From the NCBI GenBank assembly GCA_027604705.1, contig JADHYV010000003.1, forward strand, positions 1 to 64,000: a stretch of DNA of 64,000 bases, read 5' to 3'. Source of the DNA: Allomyces arbusculus (taxonomy: Eukaryota > Blastocladiomycota > Blastocladiomycetes > Blastocladiales > Blastocladiaceae). A program made the position numbers and the translations under genes. Each line of letters begins with the position of its first letter. The first letter of the stretch is position 1. Shown here one piece after another: positions 1 to 11,100 of the stretch. The notes below the pieces were generated by a model that did not search any database, was not told the DNA's origin, and was given only the letters and a program-made list of their open reading frames with translations.

Positions 1-804
1 TGCCCGTGCTCTTCTCTCTACCCACCCAATTTTTCTTCTTGCTCAAGTTGCTTGTTGCTCCTGCTGTGCCCACACTGCTTTCTTCTCCCCCATTTGTGTG
101 ACTGGACACACGCGCATCCACTCCCAACCCTCTTTCGCTCCCAGTTTTGCTTGTTGTTTTGCCCATTTTGTTTCTTGCGTGTATGTTGCTCTTGCGTATT
201 CTTGCGTGTTTTCCGTGGATGTGGCACTCCTTGGTGGGCATCTGGCTGCACACCAACCACCAGTCCGCCATCACTGCCCCGTGATGCGTACATACATTCC
301 AGTGTTTTTCCATCAACGCGAGGAAGACTTCGCCTCGCGAGAGGCATAAATGGCGTGGATAAGACGGAACGATGTGCGACCGCAGCAGCGAAAGGCAGAC
401 AGCGGCCACGTCACAACATTCACCAAAACGCCTGTGGTCTGATTGCGTCACTAGGGCGTCCTTTCAAGATGAAGTGGAGCGGCCGCTTGTGAAAGGCATT
501 CATAAGCACAGGCACCGATTCAATTCCTGGTCCGACCGTAGCTGGGTTATCTATCAAACTTTGGGTGCTTGACCTGGCTTCGGCCATTTCCCAGCTACAC
601 TACCTTGACCGGGTTCCTTCATTTTGCCCCGTCTTTTACGTTTTGTTTCTTTGACAAGAGTTCACGAAACACGAGTGACGTCGACAATCGGCCGCGACGC
701 GTGCTGCACGCCCGCACCACCGGCCCCATTCCCACCGCCAGCAACAGTACTATGCGAAACGAGACTGGCACCGACACGGCGACCCCGGCCTCGCCAGCCG
801 TCTC
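1..804. other. Stretch without a supported gene
   Basis: No reading frame here looks like a protein on either strand. The first 250 bases are rich in T and C on the + strand. A 16-base sequence at 499-514 recurs exactly at 1000-1015, inside the neighbouring F-box-like reading frame. The stretch may be the decayed 3' part of the gene that follows on the minus strand, but I cannot show that. Confidence 0.4.
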
Positions 805-1587
805 CTATGTCTGCGGCGTGCCCGACGGTAGACATGCCGTCTCCCCCACGCCAGCGACCGCCGAAGTCGTCCCAATCCCACTCGTTTCCGGCATTCCACT
901 CGCACGACGGCCCGTGGACGCCGACCGGAACACGGTCGCTGTCAGTGGTGCATAATACTCGGCGCGTCCATGGGCACGGTCGTCAAGTGCGTGGGCCCGT
1001 TCATAAGCACAGGCATGGACCCGTCCCCTCCTGGGGACGTCGACGGTGGTTGGGACGAGCGTGACGATGGGCACGTTGACGAGCAGTGACGTGGACGTGG
1101 CGATCCCGTTGGTGCCCGTAATCGTCGTCTCGGCCAGGGAGGTCGTGTAAATCGTCGTGGAGATCCAAATCGTCGTCGTCGTCACGGGCGGCGGCGCATC
1201 CTTTCTCGTTGCGGGCGGCGTGTTGTTCTTGGTCGATGGCAGTGGAGGCGGGGCGCCTGCGTGATCGTTGGTGGGGGTGGCCGCGCTGGTCGCGATCACG
1301 CTGGTGGTGCTGCCCGAGCTCGTCGTCGTGACCTCTGGTTGGTCGCTGAGCTGAGTCCAGGGACCGCGGGAAGCGAGCATCTCCTGGACGGCAGGTGCAA
1401 AGAGCGTTGGTGACACGAGTGCGAGGGACGCGAGCGCACTGCGGTCAATATGATTCACGGCCGTGCAAATGGCACGTAAAACGACCGTCGGGAGTTCTTG
1501 TAGCACGCGTGTCAAGCCCACATTCAGCGTCATCGTTACGGTCGACAAAGTGAGCGGGTCCATGGCTTGAACTTTTGGCAACGTCAA
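805..1587 (-). CDS. F-box-like N-terminal fragment with Ser/Thr/Pro-rich tail
   Basis: A 260-codon frame on the minus strand. Its first 75 residues resemble the start of fungal F-box proteins: a hydrophobic helix, then LPTVVLRAI, then SALASLALVSPTLFAPAV, which is the usual pattern of short Leu/Val-rich helices. After that the sequence becomes Thr/Ser/Pro-rich and looks unlike a folded domain, so the true gene may splice away or be broken past about residue 85. The same N-terminal segment recurs in a shortened copy near 2.7-2.9 kb, so this belongs to a duplicated family. F-box proteins normally recruit substrates to SCF ubiquitin ligases; that role is inferred from a weak motif only. It could equally be a pseudogene. 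Confidence 0.35.
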   Translation of the reverse strand: MTLPKVQAMDPLTLSTVTMTLNVGLTRVLQELPTVVLRAICTAVNHIDRSALASLALVSPTLFAPAVQEMLASRGPWTQLSDQPEVTTTSSGSTTSVIATSAATPTNDHAGAPPPLPSTKNNTPPATRKDAPPPVTTTTIWISTTIYTTSLAETTITGTNGIATSTSLLVNVPIVTLVPTTVDVPRRGRVHACAYERAHALDDRAHGRAEYYAPLTATVFRSASTGRRASGMPETSGIGTTSAVAGVGETACLPSGTPQT

Positions 1588-2302
1588 AAGCGCGCGGGAG
1601 GCAGGATGCGCAGGAGCGAGTGCAATGCGAGCCGTGGTAGATATGATACGCAGAGTCTGGTGGGTGTCGTGTTCATTGTGGTCGTGTCACTGCTTTTCAT
1701 GATCATGTCTGCTCGTTGACGCGTCGCGATGGTGACTGTGAGCCGATCTTCTCGACGGCACGTGCATGTATGAGATGTGTGAGATGTGTAAGAGGCATGC
1801 CTCACTTCCTTTTATCACTTCGAGGGCAGCACACACAGAGTCACCCTTGTGCTCAGGCCCAGCGACCTGGATGCTTCTGGCCGTGAAGACCGTCTCCTCC
1901 CACGAGCGGGAGCGATTGCTGCAGGAAAGGTACGTGCCCACGTATCACAGTGTCGGATCTCCTGGCCAGCAGCTAGACATCTCCAACCTGTGATCAATGG
2001 TCGACCTGTCGACCCGGCATTACTGACTGGAGTTGATGATGAACATAGTAAACGTGGCTGCTGGGTCATGACATACCTGTCAGCGTTGATTGATGTAAAT
2101 ACCAACTTACCACATTCCAATCCCACTGTAAAACGACGTGAACTGACCTGCTGTCACAATCCTCATCCTGAGACACTGATATTTGCTCCACAATCTTGTC
2201 ACCATCCTACACCTCGCCCGTCACAATTGCGATGATACCGTGCAGCGGAAACAGTGGCGCAAGGTCCGCAAACGGCGCAAGGTTTGCAAACGGCGACATC
2301 TC
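1588..2302. other. Intergenic stretch between two F-box-like copies
   Basis: No convincing coding frame. Two near-identical phrases, GGCGCAAGGTCCGCAAAC and GGCGCAAGGTTTGCAAAC, sit next to each other at about 2256-2292 and form a short direct repeat. Nothing else stands out. Confidence 0.4.
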
Positions 2303-2910
2303 TCAGAGCAATTGACTGCAGCGTCGGTGGCAGCGAAGTAATCCATTCGCTTGCCGTTTCTGCAGCGATTGAATTACCGATGTGGCGGGAGCGTTGGCGG
2401 GAGTGTGATCAAAATCATTGTGTCCCAAATCCACATGCACGAGCGACGCAGGCCACCCGACATGCATCGCTTCCTCGAGATCGGTCGGTGAGACGCTGCA
2501 ATATCGAATGGGAAGCGAACGGAGGTACGGCGGACAATGCTCGCCAAAGAATTGCGTGAGCGACCCCGAGGACGCCAGCCGCCAAAAGTGCAGTGCCAAG
2601 TAACGCCGAATCGATGCCAACTCACGTGTTGTCATCCGTAATGGCAGAACGAAGGCCAAGAAGACTGACACTGTCCTGTCAATCGTGATTCGGAATATTT
2701 ATCAACCGTACCTGTCGTTCCGGAGCCCCTCGAGCCACGGCCTGTGGTTGGTTGCTGAGCCGGATCCAGGGACCGCAAGCCAGCGTTTCCTGAATCGCGG
2801 GTGCAAAGAGGGTCGGTGCCGAAAACGACCGTTGGAAGATCGTGCAGCATGCGTGTCGAGCCTATTTTTGGCGTCGTTTTCGTAGTCAACGTGGTCGGCA
2901 GGCCCATCAT
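2303..2910 (-). pseudogene. Degenerate F-box/leucine-rich-repeat gene copy
   Basis: On the minus strand, 2740-2900 matches the start of the F-box-like frame at 1320-1560 at the DNA level: shared stretches encode LPTVVF versus LPTVVL, then the Leu/Ala segment and the TTTGCACC context. The copy lacks roughly 60-70 bases from the middle of the motif, so the frame is no longer the same. Further 3', at 2303-2671, a frame reads like leucine-rich repeats (for example YLRSLPIRYCSVS and LVHVDLGHNDF), as expected for the C-terminal part of an F-box/LRR protein. The pieces are not in one open frame. I read this as a decayed duplicate, but a spliced functional gene cannot be fully excluded. Confidence 0.45.
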
Positions 2911-3003
2911 GGGGAATTTTGGTGTACCGAGGCTCCCAGGCCCTCATCACAAATTGCAATCCTCACTTCGCAGCGATCAGGCATGTATAATATACTACGT
3001 ATC

Positions 3004-4916
3004 TTATTGAGCCGGGCTTCCTTGCCTTACGTTCACCGTCTTCTGAATACTCATTCTCCTCTGCGGACCAGCCGCAGCGTGGTCGCGTGCGGTGGTGGTG
3101 GCCTTGCGCACGGCAGCCTGGATGCTCCTGCGCCGCGCCGAGCGTCGCCTCCCACGCACCGGCGCGGCCGCTGCTGTAAATACGTGCCCACGCATCACGC
3201 CAATGAGCAGCGCCGAGTGGCACGCGAGCAGCAAGCCCGACGAGAAATTGGTCGACGGGAACACGTTCCAGCAGTACTCGATGGCGACGAGCATGGCCAG
3301 CCTAAATCGAAGCCAATCTCGAGCATGAGCGCAGAATCCTCTGTCTCCCTCGACGCAACGCAACAATACAACGCACCTGGTCGGCCACGTCCAGTCCGTG
3401 ACCTGCACGAGCATCGGCAGCGCCATCGCGTACCACGCGTAAAACTGGTAATGCAAGCTGCGCGCGGTCGTGATCCCAACCAACTGCACGGCAAACGCGA
3501 GCGTCACGGTCGCACGCGCATCGTCCCACACGTTCCGCGGCGCACCAGGCTTACCGCGCACAAGCCACCTTGCGAGCGCCGATGGGAGCCCATGTTGGTG
3601 CCGCGCGTTCCACCAGACGAGCATGCCCACGACCAGCGCAAACCAGATCGACACGAGCACCAGCGCAAACGCGGGCGAGACAAACGCGGGTTCTGGTACG
3701 AACCGCCAGTTGACGGTCCACTTGTGCATGAAGACACGTGACATGTCAAAGGCGCGCGACAGGTACGCGCGTGGTGCGTGCGCGAGGAACGGGAGCGCGA
3801 CGCAAATTTGGATCGCGACCATGAGCAGGACGTGCGCGAAAAAGGAGAGCGGGCCGTGCCGCATGGCGAGCTGGTAGAGGAGCGCGGGCGCGACAAGCAG
3901 TGCGTTCATTTTCACCGAGAGGCCGAGACTATGCGAACAATACTGTGAGTTGGGTCGAAATTGCCGAATGAAATGGTGGAGAGACTTCGTAGCAAGCCAA
4001 CGCACCTGAATAGTGTTGACGCGATCCACGTGCGATTTCTGGTCAAGGCCAGCAACGAGGCCATGGTAAAGAGCGTGACAAACGGGTCGTTGAACATGCG
4101 CAGCACGTAGATCGAGTGCAGGCGTTTTGAGAGACATAACAAGGGGAATGTGATGACGGGAATCTAGCGGCGAAAGCGTCGCAAATCGATGATGAGCGGT
4201 GATGCGCGGGGATGGTTGTCGAACGTTGAACAACATACTTGGCACGCGCGGTACAAGATCATGACCACGCCAAGGGTAAAACAGTGTAGTGCGGCGAACA
4301 AGTGCTGCGCGACGATGCGGTTGGCGCCACCCTTAGTCGCAGCGTGCAGCGCGCGGTAGACCCAGACGTGACCAGCCGGGTATCTGTTGTTCGCGGTCAA
4401 GTTAGAACGCCGCGCAGAATCGAACAAGACCGTTGCTGCGTTGCGAAATGGCGTGGTGACCACCATACACGAGTGGGCCGGTATCGCCGGAAATGGCCGT
4501 GTAGTTGCGCTCGCCTGCGAGCACGAGGTCGATCTGTTGCATGTACGTCGACCAGTCGATTTCCGTGTCTGGCGTGAGGTGATCGCGGGTGAGCACCAAG
4601 TGGCCGTCCTTGCTGCTGGTTGTCGGCTTGGGTGACACTTACAGGGTACGCGTGCGATCAGGACGTGGTCGAAAATGATTTCAAGCGCGACCAGTCCGGC
4701 CATGATCGTGTACGAGTGGCGATCGACCGCCTTGGCGACGCGTGCAAACGCATCTCTTGTCGCGTCTCTGATGCCACGACTTGATTCCGTAGTTTGAAAT
4801 GATGAGCGGCGGGCCTTGCTGGCCATCGCATCGTCGTCGTCGTCGGGCAGCAGCGTGGCGCGACTGCTGGTGCTGGAGGTCGCGCTGGAGCAGGACGAGC
4901 TTCGGCGGCTCTTCAT
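3004..4916 (-). CDS. ALG3: Dol-P-Man:Man5GlcNAc2-PP-Dol alpha-1,3-mannosyltransferase
   Basis: ER membrane glycosyltransferase that adds the sixth mannose, in alpha-1,3 linkage from dolichyl-phosphate-mannose, onto the lumenal lipid-linked N-glycan precursor. Family hallmarks are clear: [16 protein letters not shown] and [20 protein letters not shown] near the N-terminus, [16 protein letters not shown] in the middle, and HKWTVNWRF further on, with many hydrophobic segments between. The start at 4916 is the first good ATG and gives a Ser-rich, acidic cytosolic leader (DDDDDAM). Exon 1 ends at 4643 and exon 2 begins at 4568; both borders restore VPYTEIDW. Further small introns follow PLVY and RACQ and lie near 3.9-4.0 kb. 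The C-terminus is a basic Arg/Ala-rich tail. The assembled protein is near normal family size. Confidence 0.9.
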
Positions 4917-5369
4917 GGTGGTTGGCGGCGGGGACGCGTCCAAGTCGAGCAGAACGCGGGCAGTGTCGAGGAGAATGCGTTGCCGCAGATCGTGGTGGCG
5001 CCAAGGAGAGATCGCGACCGAGCATGCCAAGGAACCAGCCCGCCTCGCGACGTGGTCGGCGTGGTGTGGTGCTCAGCAGCAGCGTGAGATCCAGGCAGGG
5101 ACAGGAGCATTCTTGGCAAGTGGGCTGGGAACTGAAGACTGCGCCCTCGGAAGCTGCGACGCGAAAAACCACGAACAGGATCCGTCGCCACGGCGGGAAG
5201 AGAAACTGCCTGCCTGCTCCTGCCCCATGCCCTCTTGCTGGTCCTCCGGCAGCCCAAGTCGTCGACGTTCATCTGCGACCGCTGCCAACCCCTCAACACC
5301 CCGCTGGACCCCGCTGCAACATGCCGCACCGCAACCAGAGCGCTCTCAAACCGGCCACGACCGACCGCC

Positions 5370-6785
5370 ATGCCCCCAGTGCCGTGCCCGCCGGCCCCGC
5401 TCGCCACCTCGGGTTCAAGGAGCCCCTCACAGCCGCCAAGCACGCCAAGGACGGTCCGTCATCGGCCCCACCCCGTCAGACGCGTCAAGTTGCCAGTACG
5501 CGGTCTAATCTGTCGACCAACCCCGCCCGCACTTCCGCTAGGCAGCGCATCAAGTATTCGTGCGGCGGCAGGATCCAAGCGACCGCCGTCCAGCAGTGGT
5601 CACAGTCGCGTGCGATCGGCCAGTCCGTTGGGCCCCGCAACAGCGACAGGAAGCAACACCATGCTCGCCACCCCTTCTGGCCCCGCGCTGGGGATGCGCC
5701 CCGCACTGCTCCCGTCCAACTTGGCCCTGAACTTCGGGTCGCTCGGGTCCAAGCTTGACCTCGCGACGCTGCTCCACGGTGACGGTGGCGCGTCGAGTCT
5801 CAAATTGGCCGGTCGCAGGGTGCAGGGGCCCGACATGGCCGCGCTGCGTGAAGTCCACCGGCGCACACTCGACGCAGTCGACACGCTCGACTCGGACTCG
5901 TCAGGTGAGGTGCATCGCTTGTACCGTTGGAACACTCGTTTCTCCCGCTCATCTCACCAGCCTTTCAATTTCTAGACCGGCTTCGGCAGGTACTCTACAG
6001 CTGGCGCCGCGACGCGCGCGACGCCGACCAGCGGTGCGCCAACGCTGTGGCCGCCGCACTCCACGAGGCGCAGTTCCACGACAAGTGTCAGGCGGTCGAG
6101 GCACGGCTACGCGCTGACTTGGCGGTCCTCGTCCAGGAAATGAACCAGCTGGTCGCGACCAATGCCAAGGTTGACTTCGGGCCACTTACCTCTGCGCGAC
6201 GAGCCTTAGCATTTGACGCACCTCCCCTCCTCTCTCCGTGTAGCTCACGGCGCAAATCGACACGCTCAAGCGCGAAAAGGAGATTGAAGCGTCGCTCAAG
6301 GCAACGGCCGTCGAGGCCATTGCGCGCCAAAACCTGAAGCGCGCGAGCATGGCGAGCGCTGACCGGCCGTCCTCACCATCAGCGGCCAGGCGGCACGGTT
6401 CACCGAGGCACGGTCTCTTTTTTGGCGAGGCTTCACTCGGCTGCATGTCGCACTCACCAACTGTCTCGGTCTCAGTTCCAGACCCGACTCGCTCCACGAC
6501 GTTGTGCACGCCTACGCGTACGACCATGACTGGACCGACGCGCAACTCGCTGCCGCGCTCGACAGCATCGCGTCCAAGCTCCGCGCGTCGTCGCGGCCCT
6601 CGACGGCACCCACATTACGACATCCTGCACCGGCACGCATTCGCAGCGCGCCGCCACGACGAGCAGTTGCAATCGCCGCTGACGCACCACCACCTCCTGC
6701 GGTCGACGCGCCTGGCCAGCTCCCGCTGCGGTCCGGGTTCGCGGCGCGCGCCAAAGCCGACCCGCACTCCGCACTATGCTCTTGA
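5370..6785 (+). CDS. Unrecognised coiled-coil protein
   Basis: Not recognised. The start at 5370 is the first ATG of an open stretch and encodes about 120 residues of Pro/Ser/Ala-rich, basic, probably disordered sequence, then a more ordered region from LAPSN-like text onward. Exon 1 ends at 5904 (GTGAGG donor). Exon 2 spans 5976-6169 and encodes a helix with DRLRQVLYSWRRDARDAD. Exon 3 begins at 6244 with LTAQIDTLKREKEIEASLK, a clear heptad pattern. A further intron of about 80-90 nt around 6.29-6.39 kb is needed to reach the frame encoding RFTEARSLFWRGFTRLHVAL and AYAYDHDWTDAQLAAALDSI. Its exact junctions are ambiguous. The C-terminus is Ala/Pro/Arg-rich. The helical core suggests a structural or scaffold role, but that is inference. 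Confidence 0.55.
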
Positions 6786-8156
6786 TACCGATGATGAGAC
6801 TCGGGTGTGTGCAAAATCATATTGATATTTGGGTCTTTTTTTTTTTGCAGCTCATTTCCCGTGCCGCGCGCGGCCGGAAGAACACCCGACGACACGTTGT
6901 ATTACCGCAGAGCGATAACGAGAGGGAACGAGGGTGGTTGCCAGCACTTGGCACCCGTGGATGATGATCACTCGCGGTTCTCGTGTTGACTTTGCCGACC
7001 TTGACGTGGCGACAGCATGGCCAATATTTACAGTCCACACATGACCACGCGCTGCGGTTCGAGGGTACGCGCGCAGGCCGCCGCAGCTACTCGTGAAATA
7101 TTAATTATCGCGGACGAGGTGGCAGAGGAAGTGCATCCCACAACCCACATCAAGCTGGCCTGCACTTCGCCGATTCTCGCCGTGCAGCGTCCCGGTCCCC
7201 CTCTTGCGCCCCCCCTGGCCCCCGCATTTCTGTGCGCGACGCGGGGGGTGTCTGCCGTGCGCTGGCACGCCATTTCAACCCTTCGTGGTTGTTCGTGGCG
7301 AAGCCGGCACGTGGAGCAGGGCCAGGGATGGTGTTCGACGTGGCCGACGAGAACGGCCCATCCGTCGGATGCCAAGCGAACACGGATTTCACGAGAAGGG
7401 ACGCTGAACAACGCTAAACAACAACACCCGACCACACCTCAACACAGCACAACACAGCACGACACAACAGGCCAACCTAAAACCATAATGAACGCTGCAA
7501 CCTCGGACACTTCCGCCGGCTCCACCACGCTCGCTCAACGCTCATTTTCGTTGTTGTTGACTTGTCGCTGCTGATCACAGCACGCCTCTGTCATCTGCGC
7601 TGATCTCAGCGGTTGCCTGCAGCGGCAGGGACGGCATCCTCGACCTCGCCGTCAACACCGAGTCGTATAAGTTGGCACGCTCCCCGCCAAACGACGGAGC
7701 TCCACCATTACCGGCCCGACGTTTGGTCGGACCAGCTGCAACCACTGCTGAACGACGACAACTAACGACGACGACGACAAGGTAAATATCGGCGGGCTGG
7801 TGGTCCCTCCTTATTTTCCAGATGCCTATTGGCCCCTGTCGCCGCTTCCGCAGCACCTCGCCGAGATGCAGATTGTTGCGGCGGCTGCGTCTTTGCGCAC
7901 CGATTTTCTGGGCAAGTGGAGAGGGATTGAGTCAGCCAAGCGCGCAAAAACAAGAGCTGACTCGTTTTGCTGCCGCTGTCTGTTGATTTTCTGTCTCCCA
8001 GAGGCCGACTCTCGTCTCAACATAAAGCTCGCGGCGAGCCCCGAGTCCTCTCTCCTCTCGCACTTGTCCCTCTCCCGTCCCTCCAACCAAGGCCCTCTTT
8101 CGGCGCCCGCACTTGCATTTGCACGACTTTTTGAAGCGCCCGCCGCCATTTCGACC
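6786..8156. other. Intergenic region and ABC-transporter upstream region
   Basis: About 1.37 kb with no supported gene. It holds a T-run near 6837-6847 and low-complexity AACAC/ACAGC text near 7420-7480. The last few hundred bases are pyrimidine-rich (TCTCGCACTTGTCCCTCTCC near 8055-8080), as is common before fungal start codons. Confidence 0.5.
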
Positions 8157-11100
8157 ATGACGGCCAACGACGCTGCCGGCGCTGCCGCGCGCGACGTGGA
8201 GCTGCACGAGGCGCAGAAGAACAAGGATTACGACGAATTGTCTGTCACGGCCAACGACAAGGATGCGGTCGCTGCCGTAACGACGACCGACAATGACGCC
8301 GACAAGAAGGCGCCCGACACCCAGCTCGTTCCGTTCATGGGCCTGTTCCGCTACGCTGACGGCAAGGACAAGCTGCACATGGCGCTCGGTCTCGTCTGTG
8401 CCGCGGCGTTTGGGTCTGGCATGCCGCTCATGACGGTCGTCTTCGGCGACATTATCCAGGCGTGCGTACTTTTCTGCTGAGCACGATTGGCCCGGGTTCG
8501 AGACTGGGTGCCGGCACCCACTTATTTGCGGGTTTGATGCGTCGCTGACCGCGTCTGCTGCCAACTCCTTCAGGTTCAACGACTATGCGTCCAAGCTCAT
8601 GATTCCCGGCACGACGCCCGCTGAAATGGCAGCGGCCAAGGACGCGCTTGAGCACGACGTGATTCGGTCGATCATCTGGTTCATTGTGATCGGTGTTGCG
8701 GCCTTCTTTGCCGCGTGGGGCCAGCAGGCCTTTTGGATGGTCGCGGGCGAGAACCAGGCCAAGCGCATCCGCAAGCTCTTTGTCGACAAGGTCCTGCACC
8801 AGGAGATCGCCTTCTTCGACAAGCACCCGGCCGGCGACTTGACGACGCGTCTGACAGGCGATATCTCGCTGATTCAAGACGGTATTTCGGAAAAGGTCTC
8901 GATGACCTTCCAGTACGCCGCGACGTTCATTGCCGCTTTTGTGATTGGTGCGAATCCACTGTCGCGATTTGGAGGTGCCGAGCGAGTGCACGCGAAAACT
9001 GACAGTAAGCTTTGATTGTCCACAGCCTTCACCAAGGGCTGGCAGCTGACGCTGGTTTTGCTTGCCGTGACCCCGCTGCTCGGCGCTGCCGGCGCTGTCG
9101 TACGTCTCGAACTTTGCGCTGGATTCTCCATCAGGGCCTGGCGCTCACACGCTTCTGCCGCAACTTTAGATGGGCAAGATCATGGGCGCGGCGACTGAGC
9201 GGTCGCAGGCTACGTACGGCGAGGCTGGTTCGATTGCGCAGGAGGTGCTCTCGTCGATTCGCACCGTCGTTGCATTTGGCGGCGAGGAGCGGTCGCTCAA
9301 GGCCTACGAGATCAAGCTGCGCGCCGGTTACGTGCTCAACGTCAAGAAGGCCGTCTACGCCGGCATCGGCATTGGCGTGTTCATGCTGATTCTGTTCTGC
9401 ACCTACTCGCTCGGGTTCTACTTTGGCTCAATCATGGTCAAGGACGGCAAGATGAAGGGCGGAGACGTGCTCAACGTCTTCTTTGCCGTCATTATTGGCG
9501 CCTTCTCGCTCGGCCAAGCCGGTCCGAACATGCAGACGATCGCGACGGGCCGCGGTGCCGCGGCCAAGATCTACGACATTATCGAGCGTGTGCCCTCCAT
9601 CAACTCGGCGTCCGAGAACGGACAAAAGGTCGACTCACTCAAGGGCTCGATTGAGTTCCGCAACGTCTCGTTCCACTACCCGTCGCGCCCCGACGTGCCG
9701 ATTCTCAAGAACTTTAACCTGACGGTCAACCCGGGCGAGACGGTCGCGCTCGTTGGCGAGTCGGGGTCCGGCAAGTCGACGATCGTGCAGCAGCTGTTGC
9801 GGTTCTACGACCCGGTCGAGGGCGAAGTGCTCGTCGACGGCGTGAATGTGCGCGACTACCACTTGAAGTCCTACCGCACGTGCATTGGGTTCGTTCAGCA
9901 GGAACCGGTGCTCTTTGACGTGACGATTGCCGAGAACGTGGCCATGGGCGCCAAGGAGGGCGTGAACGTGACGCGTGACATGATTGAGGCAGCGTGCAAG
10001 CTCTCGAACGCGTCCGGGTTCATTTCCAAGCTGCCGCAGGGACTCGACACGCGCGTCGGTGAGCGCGGGTCGCTGCTCAGTGGTGGCCAGAAGCAGCGTG
10101 TCGCGATTGCGCGCGCCATCATCTCGTCGCCGTCGTTGCTCTTGCTCGACGAGGCCACGTCGGCGCTCGACACCGAGTCGGAAAAGATCGTGCAGGAGGC
10201 GCTCGACAAGGCGTCCAATGGCCGCACGACGATTGTGGTTGCGCACCGACTCTCGACGATCCAGAGCGCCGACAAGATTGTCGTCATGAAAAAGGGCGTG
10301 ATTGTGGAGATGGGCACGCACGAGTCGCTGATTGCGGCCAACGGGTACTACGCATCGCTCGTGCACGCGCAGGAAGTGCGCACCGACGGCAACACGTCTG
10401 ATGAGACGACGGCCGACCCGGATGTTGTCTTGGCTGAAGGCGTGCACGACGCGCACGGTAACAAGAACACGTACATTTCGCTCGAGCGCACCAAGTCGAA
10501 CGCGGGCGACACGATTGCCAGTATTGCCGAGGTCAAGGATGACGACGACGAAAATGTCGAGGCGCCGCCGGTCAACATGATGCGCCTGTTTGCGCTGCAG
10601 AAACCCGAGGCGCTGCTGCTGTTTGGCGGCACGCTGGGCGGTGCGATTAACGGTGTGATCATGCCGCTGTTCTCGGTTGGTGCGTACATCCCGTGGAGCT
10701 GCTCATTTTCTCCTCGTTTGCACAACTAACTTCCTCCCGTCTCGGCTCCATAGTGTTCTCGAAGATTCTCAGCGTGTTTGCCGAGACCGACATCAACGTG
10801 ATGCGCGACCGCGCCAACTTCTGGGCGGGCATGTTCGTCGTCCTCGCCATCGTCTCGTTCATTGCCAACTTCATGCAGGCCGCGCTCTTTGGCATCGCTG
10901 GCGAGCGCCTCACGATGCGCGTGCGCGCCATGTCGCTGCGTGCGCTCCTGCGCCAGAACATTGCCTTCTTTGACCAAAAGGAGAACTCGACGGGCGCGCT
11001 CACGCACCAGCTCTCGGACGAGGCCGACCGCATCCAAGGGCTCACGGGCGCCTACATGGGCTCGATCGTTCAGCTCGCTACCAACGCGATCGCCGGCCTC

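Noticed and set aside
499-1015. Exact 16-base repeat TTCATAAGCACAGGCA at 499 and 1000
   Set aside because: Only two copies and no extended similarity around them; too little to call an element.
6349-6825. Open frame past 6349 continuing to 6825 as the end of the coiled-coil protein
   Set aside because: It is Ser/Arg/Pro/His-rich, whereas the alternative frame encodes a clean amphipathic helix set and stops at 6785; a short intron fits better.
8490-8525. B-box-like GGTTCGAGAC sequence suggesting a tRNA in intron 1 of the ABC transporter
   Set aside because: The flanks do not form a T-arm stem and there is no A box or acceptor stem.
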